64,000 bases of DNA from JAHEFT01 sp963766195 (lineage in GTDB: Bacteria; Pseudomonadota; Gammaproteobacteria; Xanthomonadales; SZUA-36). The translations under genes were made by a program, and so were the position numbers. Positions 26,859 through 35,541 of the stretch are shown here, piece by piece (position 1 is the first letter of the stretch; each line of letters opens with the position of its first letter). The DNA lies in contig CAVXYY010000018.1 in assembly GCA_963766195.1 (NCBI GenBank), positions 62,001-126,000 of the forward strand, given 5' to 3'. Below the pieces are notes generated by a model. That model saw only the letters and a program-made list of their open reading frames with translations, did no database searches and was not told where the DNA came from.

Positions 26859-28138
26859 TGCAATTGATCAACATCAAGCACAACAGCGAGCAAGTGAGCT
26901 TCCGGCAGGCCGTGCTGCAGGGCCTGGGGCGGGACCAGGGGTTGTTTTTCCCGCGGGAATTCACCGTGCTGCCTGATGCACCGGACCTGTTGCAGGAATC
27001 GTTTGTTCCCCGCAGCATCGCGGTCCTGGATCACCTGGTCGGTGATGAAATCGGTCACGCAGCGGTCCGGTCGATGGTTACTTCGGCGTTTGATTTTCCG
27101 GTGGCAGTGCCTGCGCTGGATGATCAGGTAAGTGCGCTGGAACTGTTTCACGGACCGTCACTGGCGTTCAAGGATTTTGGCGCCCGCTTCATGGCGCGCT
27201 GCCTGCTGGAGTTTCACGATGGCGGGCCGATGACGATTCTTACTGCCACCTCGGGTGATACCGGCGCGGCCGTCGCGCACGCTTTCTTCAACCAGCCGGG
27301 CATCCGCGTCGTCATTCTTTACCCCAGGGGGAAAATCTCGCCGCTGCAGGAAAAATTGTTCTGTACGCTGGGTGGGAATGTCACGACCATCGCGGTGGAT
27401 TCGGATTTTGACACGTGCCAGCAACTGGTCAAGCGGTCCTTCGAAGACGAAGAACTCAAGCAGGACCTGGGACTCAATTCTGCCAACTCCATCAACATTG
27501 CCCGCCTGCTGGCCCAGGTTTGCTATTACTTCGAAGCAGGCGCCGCGGTGGCGGATGTTGGAAAAATGGTGCTCAGCGTGCCGAGTGGCAATTTCGGTAA
27601 CGTCACGGCCGGCTTGATCGCCCGCCGGATCGGCCTCGGGTACAAACGGGTCATCGCTGCAACCAACATCAACGATACGGTTCCCAGGTTCCTTGCCTCC
27701 GGCCGCTGGGACCCCAACCCCACCGTCGCCACGATCACCAATGCGATGGACGTTTCGCTGCCGAACAACTTCCCGCGCGTCCTGGAGCTTGGAGAGCGCC
27801 ACGGACTGCCGCTGGAAACGCTGTTGTCATCGACCTCCCTGGATGATGACGAAACCGCCTCGGCAATCCGTGAACTGTATTCCATGGGTTACCTGGCTGA
27901 CCCGCACTCGGCGCTGGCCTGGGCCGCCCTGGATGCTTCTTTGCAGGATGACGAGGAAGGCGTTTTCCTGTGCACCGCTCACCCCGCCAAGTTTCTCGAA
28001 ACCATGGAAGCAACGCTGGGAGTCCGGATCCCGATTCCACCGGAGTTAGCGGCGGTGCAGAATGAGGCGGTTTTGTCCAGCACCATCAGCGGGGATTTCG
28101 AGGCACTGAAACGGGAACTCGAACCGCTGCGGAAATAA
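26858..28138 (+). CDS. thrC: Threonine synthase
   Basis: 426 residues, starting at a GTG overlapping the thrB stop. The PLP lysine is K105 in LAFKDFGARF, and ATSGDTGAAVAHAF binds the phosphate of the substrate. The length and the N-terminus match the gammaproteobacterial ThrC type. It converts O-phosphohomoserine to threonine and ends the pathway. No terminator is obvious before the amidohydrolase gene 32 bp downstream. Confidence 0.95.
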   Translation: MQLINIKHNSEQVSFRQAVLQGLGRDQGLFFPREFTVLPDAPDLLQESFVPRSIAVLDHLVGDEIGHAAVRSMVTSAFDFPVAVPALDDQVSALELFHGPSLAFKDFGARFMARCLLEFHDGGPMTILTATSGDTGAAVAHAFFNQPGIRVVILYPRGKISPLQEKLFCTLGGNVTTIAVDSDFDTCQQLVKRSFEDEELKQDLGLNSANSINIARLLAQVCYYFEAGAAVADVGKMVLSVPSGNFGNVTAGLIARRIGLGYKRVIAATNINDTVPRFLASGRWDPNPTVATITNAMDVSLPNNFPRVLELGERHGLPLETLLSSTSLDDDETASAIRELYSMGYLADPHSALAWAALDASLQDDEEGVFLCTAHPAKFLETMEATLGVRIPIPPELAAVQNEAVLSSTISGDFEALKRELEPLRK

Positions 28139-28170
28139 ACCCCGGTCGCAGCCATTTACGGGAGAGATCC

Positions 28171-30180
28171 ATGCGCCCTGTTCCATCCCCCAGGTTTGGC
28201 CCCGCCTTGCTGGTATCGACCTGGCTGGTTCTTTTTAGCGCCGGAGTATCGGCGGATGAGGTCCGCGCTTACGAATGGCTGACTGCTGGCAAGGTCTCCG
28301 GCCAGCTGGTTCTGACCTTGCGTGAAGATGGTGCCCGGTTATCCGATTTCGAATTCAATGACCGCGGGCGCGGCCCGAAAATTCACGAACTGATCGAAAC
28401 CGGTGAAAACGGCGCAGTAGTTTCGATGCAGATCAGTGGGAATTCCTACATGGGTGCGCCGGTGGATGAGCGTTTCCGCATTACGGACGGAATCGCGCGC
28501 TGGCAAAGTACCTTCGAAAAGGGCGAGGCGCCGGCGGGGCCGTTTTACTGGGCCAATGAAGGCACACCGGAACAACTGGCGCAGCTGGCACGCTCATTGC
28601 TGGCGTCGGACGCCGGGCAACAGGATCTGCTGCCGTCCGGCCATGCCTCCATCCGGAAGGTCGCTGTACATGACAATGCCGTCCTCTATGCGATCTCCGG
28701 ACTTGACCTGGTTCCTCAATATGTCTGGCTGGACCCGCAGGGTGAATTGTTCGCCATAGCCTTGGGCGGGATGGGCCTGGTGCGGCAAGGCTACCGGGAA
28801 ATATTGCCCGATTTACAGCAGATCCAGGACGCGGAAGACAGGAACCGTCAACGCGATCTGGCCCAATCCCTGACCCATGAATTGCCGGCCAACTGGATCA
28901 TCCGCAACGTATCTGTCGTCGACGTTGAGAGCGGCACACTAAAGCCGCACCAGTTGGTTGCGGTGATTGACGGCCGGATTGCGCGCGTTGTCGATGACGA
29001 AGGGCTGGACTTGCCGGTTTACGGCGACCTGCAGCCGAAAATCATCGACGGCCAGGGTTTGACGCTGATTCCGGGCTTGTGGGATATGCACACCCATCTC
29101 ACGATGGAAGACGGCTTGCTGCACATTGCCGCGGGCGTGACGAATGTGCGAGACCTCGGCAATGATCCGCCCCGGCTGGTTGAAATCCGGGCCGCTTTCG
29201 ATGCGGGCGAAGTTATCGGCCCGCGTTCGACGGCGGCAGGGTTTATCGACGGCAAAAGCCCTTACTCGGCGCCCACTCCCAACCTGGTGGAAAACCTGGA
29301 AGAGGCATTGGTCCTGGTCGATGAATTCGCTGCGGCGGGTGTTCCGCAGGTCAAGATCTATTCCTCTATGGATCCTGCCTGGGTGAAGCCGCTTGCGGAC
29401 GAAATTCACCGCAAGGGCATGCGCCTTTCCGGCCACATCCCCTCGTACATGAGCGCTCAACAGGCGGTGACCGACGGCTTCGACGAGATTCAACATGTCA
29501 ATATGCTGTTTCTGAATTTCCTGGCCGGTCCGGAAGACGATACCCGCACACCACTCAGGTTCACGCTGGTGGCTGAAAATGCCGGCGGCATGGATCTTGA
29601 TTCACCCCGGGTACAGGAGTTCATCGCCCTGTTGAAGGACCGGGGCGTCGTCGTTGATCCCACGGTTGCGGTTTTCGACAGCATGTTCCGTCACCGTTCA
29701 GGAGAACTTGATCCTTCGTACGCCATGATCGCAGACCATATGCCGCCCTCGGTCAGGCGCGGCATGCTGGCCGGCGAACTGGACATCAGCGACGCCAACG
29801 CTGCCGTCTACACCCGCTCGGCTGATGCCCTGCTGGAAATGATCGCGAAACTGCACGCCGCCGGTGTGCCGCTGGTCGCGGGCACGGATGGAATGGCGGG
29901 TTTTACGCTGCACCGTGAACTTGAGCTGTACCGCCAGGCTGGAATTCCTGATGGCGACGTGCTGAAGATCGCCACGCTTGACGCCGCCGGGGTCGCTCGG
30001 AGGGCGGCAGACAGCGGGTCAATCAGCGCCGGCAAGGAGGCTGATTTCGTGTTGTTGGCCGGTAACCCGCTCGAAGACATCACCGCTGTCCGGAGGCCGG
30101 TTGCGGTGTTCAAAGGGGATCGTTGGTTCGATCCTGCACAGATTTACGAGGCGCTGGGTATTCGGCCGTTTACCCGCTGA
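28171..30180 (+). CDS. Exported metal-dependent amidohydrolase
   Basis: 669 residues. A signal peptide covers about residues 1-29 (hydrophobic 11-27, cut near VSA|DE). An N-terminal beta-rich domain of about 230 residues precedes an amidohydrolase-1 barrel with H307-x-H309 (WDMHTHLT), the SGHIPS and EIQHVN metal histidines, and VAGTDGMAG with the catalytic Asp. The closest general type is the imidazolonepropionase/prolidase-like secreted group. Substrate unknown; a peptide or lactam in the periplasm is likely. A GGGAGAG ribosome site precedes the ATG. It has no functional tie to thrC that I can see. Confidence 0.85.
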   Translation: MRPVPSPRFGPALLVSTWLVLFSAGVSADEVRAYEWLTAGKVSGQLVLTLREDGARLSDFEFNDRGRGPKIHELIETGENGAVVSMQISGNSYMGAPVDERFRITDGIARWQSTFEKGEAPAGPFYWANEGTPEQLAQLARSLLASDAGQQDLLPSGHASIRKVAVHDNAVLYAISGLDLVPQYVWLDPQGELFAIALGGMGLVRQGYREILPDLQQIQDAEDRNRQRDLAQSLTHELPANWIIRNVSVVDVESGTLKPHQLVAVIDGRIARVVDDEGLDLPVYGDLQPKIIDGQGLTLIPGLWDMHTHLTMEDGLLHIAAGVTNVRDLGNDPPRLVEIRAAFDAGEVIGPRSTAAGFIDGKSPYSAPTPNLVENLEEALVLVDEFAAAGVPQVKIYSSMDPAWVKPLADEIHRKGMRLSGHIPSYMSAQQAVTDGFDEIQHVNMLFLNFLAGPEDDTRTPLRFTLVAENAGGMDLDSPRVQEFIALLKDRGVVVDPTVAVFDSMFRHRSGELDPSYAMIADHMPPSVRRGMLAGELDISDANAAVYTRSADALLEMIAKLHAAGVPLVAGTDGMAGFTLHRELELYRQAGIPDGDVLKIATLDAAGVARRAADSGSISAGKEADFVLLAGNPLEDITAVRRPVAVFKGDRWFDPAQIYEALGIRPFTR

Positions 30181-30233
30181 CCGGCGGGGAGCGGGCCTTT
30201 ACGGGCGCCGGTAAAGTTGCTGTCACGCCTGTG

Positions 30234-30294
30234 TATAATCAATCAGCCGTTCCTTGGAATGATGACAGGGAGTTTTAGCGCCTGAACAGGCGCA
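30234..30294 (+). promoter_or_regulatory. Possible mgtE promoter and 5' leader hairpin
   Basis: A perfect TATAAT at 30234-30239 lacks a good -35 at the right distance. The leader of about 70 bases holds GCGCCT-gaac-AGGCGC (30279-30294), a perfect hairpin ending about 6 bp before the ribosome site GAGG. Such a hairpin could control access to the start codon. The sequence does not match the Mg-sensing M-box as I know it. Confidence 0.4.
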
Positions 30295-30312
30295 AAGGAT
30301 GAGGAAAAACCA

Positions 30313-31539
30313 TTGAACCAGACAATCCCTACCGTTTCGCAAGCCCGCCTGGAACACCTGGTGCTGGAGGCGCAACGACGCGCACCGCTGGATGTGGCGC
30401 AGATATTGCTCGAGGAAAGTGATGAAACCGTGGGCGCGGTGTTGCAGCATTTACACCCCGCGCCTGCTTACCGCATTCTTTTACGCTTCCCCAAGGACCG
30501 GCGTCACGCGATTGTTCCACTGGCCGGCGATCACGTGGGTGATCCGTGGAAAGAAGCCCAAAAGTTTGATGAAGATCACGTCGGGCGACTGATGGAACCC
30601 GTTGTCGCGTTGGTCGGACCGGATGAAACGGTCAGAATGGCGGTGGACAAACTGCGTGAGTGGGTGCACGAAGCGTTGATTACCTATGCCTACGTGGTCG
30701 ACGATGAGGATCACCTGCTCGGTGTCCTGGTGATGCGCGACCTGTTGCTGGCTGACCCGGACGACCTGCTGAAAAATGTCATGCTCACGGAGCCTTTTTC
30801 CCTGCGGCCGGACATGACGGTCGAGGATGCGATGAAGGAAGTGGTATACCGCCATTACCCGGTATACCCGGTTTGCGATGGGGACGGCCGCCTGGTCGGC
30901 ATCGTCCAGGGCTACATGCTGTTCGAGCAGCAACACTTCGAAATCAGTGCGCAGGCCGGCCAGATGGTGGGTGTGGATAAAGAGGAGCATGCCACGACCG
31001 ATTGGCATCGTTCATTCCGGATGCGCCATCCCTGGCTCGAGCTCAACCTCGTCACCGCCTTTGTCGCTGCATTCGTGGTCAGCCTGTTTGAAGACACCAT
31101 TGCCCAGGTCGTGGTGTTGGCGGCATTCCTTCCGGTGCTGGCCGGCCAGTCGGGCAACACCGGCTGCCAGTCGCTGGCGGTCACCATTCGCGGAATGACG
31201 CTCAATGAGTTCAAGCCCGGCGTGTTTCACAAGGCGCTGATCAAGGAAACCCTGCTGGGTACTTTGAACGGAGCAGTCGTCGGCCTGGTGGCGGCCGCAG
31301 CCATGGTGGCCTATGCGATCTTCTCCGGCGCGGATCAGCCACTCATGCTGGGTCTCGTCGTCTTTCTCGCGATGACCGGCGCATGCGTAGCCAGCGGAAT
31401 GACCGGGGTGCTGGTACCCATAACGCTGCAGAGGCTGGGCGCAGATCCTGCGACTGCCTCCAGCATTTTCCTGACAACCGCTACCGACGTCGTGAGCATG
31501 GGGTTGTTCCTGTGGCTGGCCAATATACTGGTGCTTTGA
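30313..31539 (+). CDS. mgtE: MgtE-type magnesium transporter
   Basis: 408 residues, slightly shorter than the usual 450. It starts at TTG with GAGG 8 bp upstream. A short N-terminal superhelical domain (1-90) is followed by two CBS domains (about 95-215) and five membrane helices (about 240-408). The MgtE pore signature LAGQSGNTGCQSLAVTIRG lies in the first part of the membrane region and FLTTATDVVSMG near the end. The family imports Mg2+ and is gated by Mg2+ binding to the CBS/N domains. Confidence 0.92.
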   Translation: MNQTIPTVSQARLEHLVLEAQRRAPLDVAQILLEESDETVGAVLQHLHPAPAYRILLRFPKDRRHAIVPLAGDHVGDPWKEAQKFDEDHVGRLMEPVVALVGPDETVRMAVDKLREWVHEALITYAYVVDDEDHLLGVLVMRDLLLADPDDLLKNVMLTEPFSLRPDMTVEDAMKEVVYRHYPVYPVCDGDGRLVGIVQGYMLFEQQHFEISAQAGQMVGVDKEEHATTDWHRSFRMRHPWLELNLVTAFVAAFVVSLFEDTIAQVVVLAAFLPVLAGQSGNTGCQSLAVTIRGMTLNEFKPGVFHKALIKETLLGTLNGAVVGLVAAAAMVAYAIFSGADQPLMLGLVVFLAMTGACVASGMTGVLVPITLQRLGADPATASSIFLTTATDVVSMGLFLWLANILVL

Positions 31540-31600
31540 TGAACAGCCACCGCCCTGTCGTGCCTGGACTTCCGGTTTTCCTGTTAAAGGCAGCAAGCTG

Positions 31601-33337
31601 ATGAGAAAAACCGCGGCCTGGCTGGTGCGCCAGGCACTCGAGCAGATCGGAGTCCGCTATACCTTCGGTATCCCGGGCGTGCATAACATCGAGCTCTATG
31701 ACGAGCTGAATGAATCTGAAAGTATCCAGCCGCTGCTGGTGACGCACGAAGCCGGCGCGGCGTTCATGGCTGACGCCGTCAGCCGGGTTTCGAACCAGGT
31801 TGGCGTCCTGGTCGTTGTACCGGCGGCCGGCCTGACCCACGCGATGAGCGGGATTGGTGAGGCGTTCCTTGACGGGATTCCGATGTTGGTCATTTCCGGG
31901 GGCGTCAGGAACGACCTGGAGCAAGGCTTCCAGTTACACGAACTCGACCAGCAGGCGCTGATGCGTCCCCTGACGAAGGCTACCTACCGGATAGAGAGCT
32001 ACGACGAAGTCGTGGCAACGGTTTTCCGTGCTTACCTCAAGGCCATCGAGGGTGAACCGGGACCGGTATACATCGAATTGCCGGCCAATCTGCAATTGTT
32101 GAGCGGCGAGGTCGGTGACGTCCCTGCTTTCGAAAACCAAACCGGGCGACCCGCACTGGATGAGGAGGCCATCAAGGCGGCGGCCACGCTGCTGTCTTCG
32201 GCTCAGCGACCGGGAATATTCGTCGGTTGGGGCGCCCGCGAAGTGGCCGGGGAGATCCGCGTGATCGCTGAGCACCTGGGTGCTCCGGTGGCCACCACGC
32301 TGCAGGGATTGGCGGCGTTTCCAGCGGATCACCCGCTGCACACGGGCATGGGCTTTGGCCCCGCTTCCGTTCCTGCATCCGAGAATGCATTCAAGGATTG
32401 TGACGCCATGCTGGCGGTGGGAACACGTTTTGCGGAAATTTGTACCGGCAGTTTCGGTGCGATTCCGCCCAAAAACCTGGTCCATATCGACATCAATCCA
32501 GGTGCACTGGGACGAAACCACCCCACGGCAGTGCCGATTCACGCTGATTCCAGGGACGCCGTGCCCGCGCTCGCCCGCGCCTTGCTGGCATCAGGTCCGG
32601 CTCGCGACGGCGGAGCGATGAAGAACGCCATTGCCGCGGACAAGGCTGCATGGATGGACGGGTGGCTGGGGCATGACTCAGGAGATCGCGTCAATCCAGG
32701 CCTGTTTTTCAGCGCACTGCGCGCCCGGCTGGATCGGGACGCGATCATCGTGGCCGATGACGGCAATCACACGTTCCTGACAGCGGAATTGATGCCGATA
32801 TACGAGGGCGGGAACTACCTTTCGCCCACGGATTTCAACTGCATGGGTTATTGCGTGCCCGGCAGTATCGGGGCAAAGCTGGTGCAGCCGGACCGGCAGG
32901 TCATCGGAATCGTTGGCGATGGCGCATTCCTGATGACCGGGTTGGAAACCATTACCGCCGTCCGGAACAGTCTGGGCGTGGCCTGGTTCGTGTTCAACGA
33001 TGGCGAGTTGTCGCAGATTGCCCAGGCCCAGGAGTTGCCGTACCAGCGCAAAACCTGCACCGGGGTCGGCGCGTTGGACTACCGCATGTTCGCTGCTGCA
33101 ACCGGGTGCGAGTTCGTGGCGATCGAAAACAACCAGGTGGTCGATGCCGGAATCGAACGGGTGGTCGGCTTGATGGCGGAAAACCGTCCGGTAATCGTGG
33201 ATGTGCGCATCGATTACTCCAGGCAAACCCGGTTCACGATCGGCGCGGTGAAAACCAACCTGAAGCGGTTCGACACGCGTAACAAGCTGAGGATCATCAG
33301 CCGGGCGCTGTGGCGCAAGCTGAAATACCGAAAATAA
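31601..33337 (+). CDS. Thiamine-diphosphate enzyme, acetolactate synthase-like, function unknown
   Basis: 578 residues with the three ThDP-enzyme domains. E50 in THEAGAAFMADA is the cofactor-activating glutamate, and GDGAFLMTGLE about residues 443-453 followed by FND binds the diphosphate metal. The segment usually GPGxTN in acetolactate synthases is PAAGLTH here, so the substrate pocket differs. No small regulatory subunit (IlvN/H) is nearby. The last 35 residues are Arg/Lys-rich. A decarboxylase, oxalyl-CoA decarboxylase-like or synthase role cannot be separated by eye. Confidence 0.8.
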   Translation: MRKTAAWLVRQALEQIGVRYTFGIPGVHNIELYDELNESESIQPLLVTHEAGAAFMADAVSRVSNQVGVLVVVPAAGLTHAMSGIGEAFLDGIPMLVISGGVRNDLEQGFQLHELDQQALMRPLTKATYRIESYDEVVATVFRAYLKAIEGEPGPVYIELPANLQLLSGEVGDVPAFENQTGRPALDEEAIKAAATLLSSAQRPGIFVGWGAREVAGEIRVIAEHLGAPVATTLQGLAAFPADHPLHTGMGFGPASVPASENAFKDCDAMLAVGTRFAEICTGSFGAIPPKNLVHIDINPGALGRNHPTAVPIHADSRDAVPALARALLASGPARDGGAMKNAIAADKAAWMDGWLGHDSGDRVNPGLFFSALRARLDRDAIIVADDGNHTFLTAELMPIYEGGNYLSPTDFNCMGYCVPGSIGAKLVQPDRQVIGIVGDGAFLMTGLETITAVRNSLGVAWFVFNDGELSQIAQAQELPYQRKTCTGVGALDYRMFAAATGCEFVAIENNQVVDAGIERVVGLMAENRPVIVDVRIDYSRQTRFTIGAVKTNLKRFDTRNKLRIISRALWRKLKYRK

Positions 33338-33358
33338 AAAGGGGTCTGTCCCCTTTTT
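33336..33358. terminator. Bidirectional terminator with GGGGTCTGTCCCC core
   Basis: AAAAAGGGG-tctgt-CCCCTTTTT lies between two convergent genes. With A-run, GC stem and T-run on both strands it can stop transcription from either side. The GGGGTCTGTCCCC core is also a widespread palindrome in proteobacterial genomes, so it may be a mobile short repeat used as terminator. Confidence 0.8.
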
Positions 33359-33365
33359 ATTCTTT

Positions 33366-33857
33366 TTATTGACCAAAACCCAGCTGAAACACGAAAATCC
33401 CGATCATCAGGAAGGCAATCGCCAATTTGGCCGCGGTCGCCAGGACCATGCCGATCCAGGCGCCGACACCGGCGCGGCCTGACTGAACCATGGTGCTGCC
33501 GCCGCTGAGTTCACCCAGCACGGCGCCGGCAAAGGGGCCCAGGAGCATTCCGGCGATACCAAAAAAGATCCCCACCACGGCCCCGATCGTGGCGCCCCAA
33601 AACGCGCGGGAACTGGCTCCCAGGTAGCGCGCCCCGGCAGCGGCGGCGAGGAAGTCAATGACCCAGGCAATGATGGCCAGCGTGGCGAGAATGCCGATCG
33701 TTGTCCAGCCGACAACCTCGAAATGACCGGCCCATGCGCCGATCAACAATCCCAGGAAAACCATCGGAACACCGGGAAGCGCGGGAACGACGGTTCCGGC
33801 CAGTCCCGCAATAACGATTATGCAGGCCAGGACCCACCATAGAATTGTCCAGTCCAT
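33366..33857 (-). CDS. DUF456-family membrane protein
   Basis: 163 residues from ATG 33857, which has AAGGA 6-8 bp upstream; a longer start at 33875 is rejected for lack of a ribosome site. Nearly the whole protein is hydrophobic, with about five helices and many small residues (GAVVGIFFGIAGMLLGPFAGAVLGE). This glycine-rich pattern (PALPGVP, GPFxGAxLGE) is that of the DUF456 family, whose function is unknown. It converges on the preceding gene across a shared terminator and is divergent from hdc. Confidence 0.82.
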   Translation of the reverse strand: MDWTILWWVLACIIVIAGLAGTVVPALPGVPMVFLGLLIGAWAGHFEVVGWTTIGILATLAIIAWVIDFLAAAAGARYLGASSRAFWGATIGAVVGIFFGIAGMLLGPFAGAVLGELSGGSTMVQSGRAGVGAWIGMVLATAAKLAIAFLMIGIFVFQLGFGQ

Positions 33858-33945
33858 TGAGGTTCCTTTAAACAATTGACCTGTGACCTACATGATAGAA
33901 CAAAAAACGCGCTAAATTAGCAGGAACGATCAGAGGTTCCCCAGG

Positions 33946-35070
33946 ATGGCCCTGCCCCGCACCGACCAGATGCAACTCGACCTGTTCTATGAGCAGTTGC
34001 AACAGGATGCTTCCAGGGAAATCGGTTACCCGGTTGCATTCGACTTTGACTACAGCGCCCTGGTGCCTTTCCTGTCGTTCAGTCTGAACAATGCGGGTGA
34101 TCCCTTCATGCCGATGACCTACCTGCTCAATTCCCACGACTTTGAGCGGGAAGTCGTTTCTTTCTATGCGCAACTGGCCCGGGCGCCGGCTGACCAATGG
34201 TGGGGTTACGTCACCAACGGCAGCACGGAAGGGAATTTATACGGGCTCTACCTGGCCCGGGAATTGCTGCCCGACGGTATCGTCTACTTCTCCCAGGATA
34301 GCCATTACAGTGTCGGTAAAAACCTGCACTTCCTGGGCATGCGCCATATCATGATCCGCTCACAGCCGAACGGCGAGATCGACTACGAAGACCTGCGTGA
34401 AACGTTGCGCATCAGGCGGGATGCGCCACCCATCATTTTTGCCAATATCGGCACTACGATGAAGGAAGCCCGCGACGATATACACCGGATTCGCTCGATT
34501 CTCGACGATCTGGCCATAGAAAATCGCTATATCCATTGCGATGCCGCGCTTTGTGGTGGTTATGCGGCGTTTCTCGATCCGCCGCCGGCCTGGGACTTCA
34601 AAGACGGGGCGGACAGCATTGCCATTTCGGGGCATAAATTCCTGGGTTCGCCCATCCCCTGTGGCATCGTGCTGGCCCGGCGTGCGCATGTCGAAAGGAT
34701 CGGACACTCCGTCGCCTATATCGGCAGTATAGATACGACCATCAGCGGATCCCGGAATGGCTTTACTCCGCTGGTGCTGTGGTACGCCATCCGTTCGCTC
34801 GGGCTGGAAGGAATGCGGATTCGCACCAGCAATTCACTTTCCAATGCAGCTTATGCCGAGGACCGGTTCAAAAGTGCCGGGATCGAAGCCTGGCGCAACC
34901 CGCAGGCGCTGACGGTCGTGTTTCCGGAACCCCCGGGCAAGGTTCGTGAAAAGTGGCAACTGGCCAGTGCAAACGGCCTCAGTCACCTGATCTGCATGCC
35001 CCATGTGCGCCGGGAGCAAATCGACGAATTGCTCTTCGACATTCAACAGGCCGGAGGAGATAGCGCATGA
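33946..35070 (+). CDS. hdc: PLP-dependent histidine decarboxylase-like enzyme
   Basis: 374 residues, group II decarboxylase fold, matching the length of bacterial PLP histidine decarboxylases (about 378). NGSTEGNLYG at 91-100 binds phosphate, SQDSHYSVGK puts H120 over the cofactor ring, D199 in HCDAALCGG pairs with the pyridine nitrogen, and K231 in SGHKFLGSP is the Schiff-base lysine. It would make histamine and CO2 from histidine, though related enzymes act on other amino acids. No antiporter lies nearby, so acid resistance is not suggested. It overlaps the ACT-domain gene by 4 bp. Confidence 0.85.
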   Translation: MALPRTDQMQLDLFYEQLQQDASREIGYPVAFDFDYSALVPFLSFSLNNAGDPFMPMTYLLNSHDFEREVVSFYAQLARAPADQWWGYVTNGSTEGNLYGLYLARELLPDGIVYFSQDSHYSVGKNLHFLGMRHIMIRSQPNGEIDYEDLRETLRIRRDAPPIIFANIGTTMKEARDDIHRIRSILDDLAIENRYIHCDAALCGGYAAFLDPPPAWDFKDGADSIAISGHKFLGSPIPCGIVLARRAHVERIGHSVAYIGSIDTTISGSRNGFTPLVLWYAIRSLGLEGMRIRTSNSLSNAAYAEDRFKSAGIEAWRNPQALTVVFPEPPGKVREKWQLASANGLSHLICMPHVRREQIDELLFDIQQAGGDSA

Positions 35071-35456
35071 AAGTGCTGAATATCATCCAGGAAGACCATC
35101 CGGGGCTGCTGGCGGAAGTGACCACGTTGCTGGAAAGCGAAAACATCACTGTAACGGATTTTTCGGGGACTTCGGTTGGCAACACCGCGGTTATCAGCCT
35201 CAGCATCGACCGGGACAAGGACGCTTTCCGCCTGTTGAGCGACGCCGGTTACCGCGTGGTTGCCAGTGAACACCTGCTGGTGCGCCTGCGAAAGCATCCT
35301 GGCGCCCTGGCCGAATTGTCACGGCGCCTGGCGGAACAGGGGATCAACGTGCGCGGCATGCACATTGTCAATCGGGATGAAGACACCGCTGTCGTAGCGC
35401 TGGAAACCGCCGATCATGAAAAAGCCCGGGAGGTTTTGCAGGATTTCCTGGTGTAG
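35067..35456 (+). CDS. Tandem ACT-domain protein coupled to histidine decarboxylase
   Basis: 129 residues forming two ACT domains: residues 1-66 (MKVLNIIQEDHPGLLAEVTTLL start) and 67-129 (LRKHPGALAELSRRLAEQGINV). ACT domains bind amino acids and act as allosteric modules. The start lies inside the hdc stop (ATGA), so the two proteins are likely made in step. A role in sensing histidine or another amino acid and tuning the decarboxylase is an inference from this linkage. Confidence 0.85.
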   Translation: MKVLNIIQEDHPGLLAEVTTLLESENITVTDFSGTSVGNTAVISLSIDRDKDAFRLLSDAGYRVVASEHLLVRLRKHPGALAELSRRLAEQGINVRGMHIVNRDEDTAVVALETADHEKAREVLQDFLV

Positions 35457-35471
35457 AAGCGGAACGAACGC

Positions 35472-35534
35472 GGAGCGGCCCATGGCCGCGATTCTTCAGA
35501 GAAACCAGCATTCGCGGCCATGGGCCGCTCCAAC
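35472..35534. repeat. REP-like inverted pair, copy 4
   Basis: GGAGCGGCCCATGGCCGCGATT (35472-35493) and its inverse, ATTCGCGGCCATGGGCCGCTCC (35510-35531), face each other across 16 bp. Together they can fold into one large stem between the convergent ACT and PPK2 genes and may serve as a terminator for both. Confidence 0.75.
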
Positions 35535-35541
35535 AATGCGG

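Noticed and set aside
30181..30312. M-box type Mg riboswitch before mgtE
   Set aside because: The leader is short and shows only one hairpin; conserved M-box elements are not seen.
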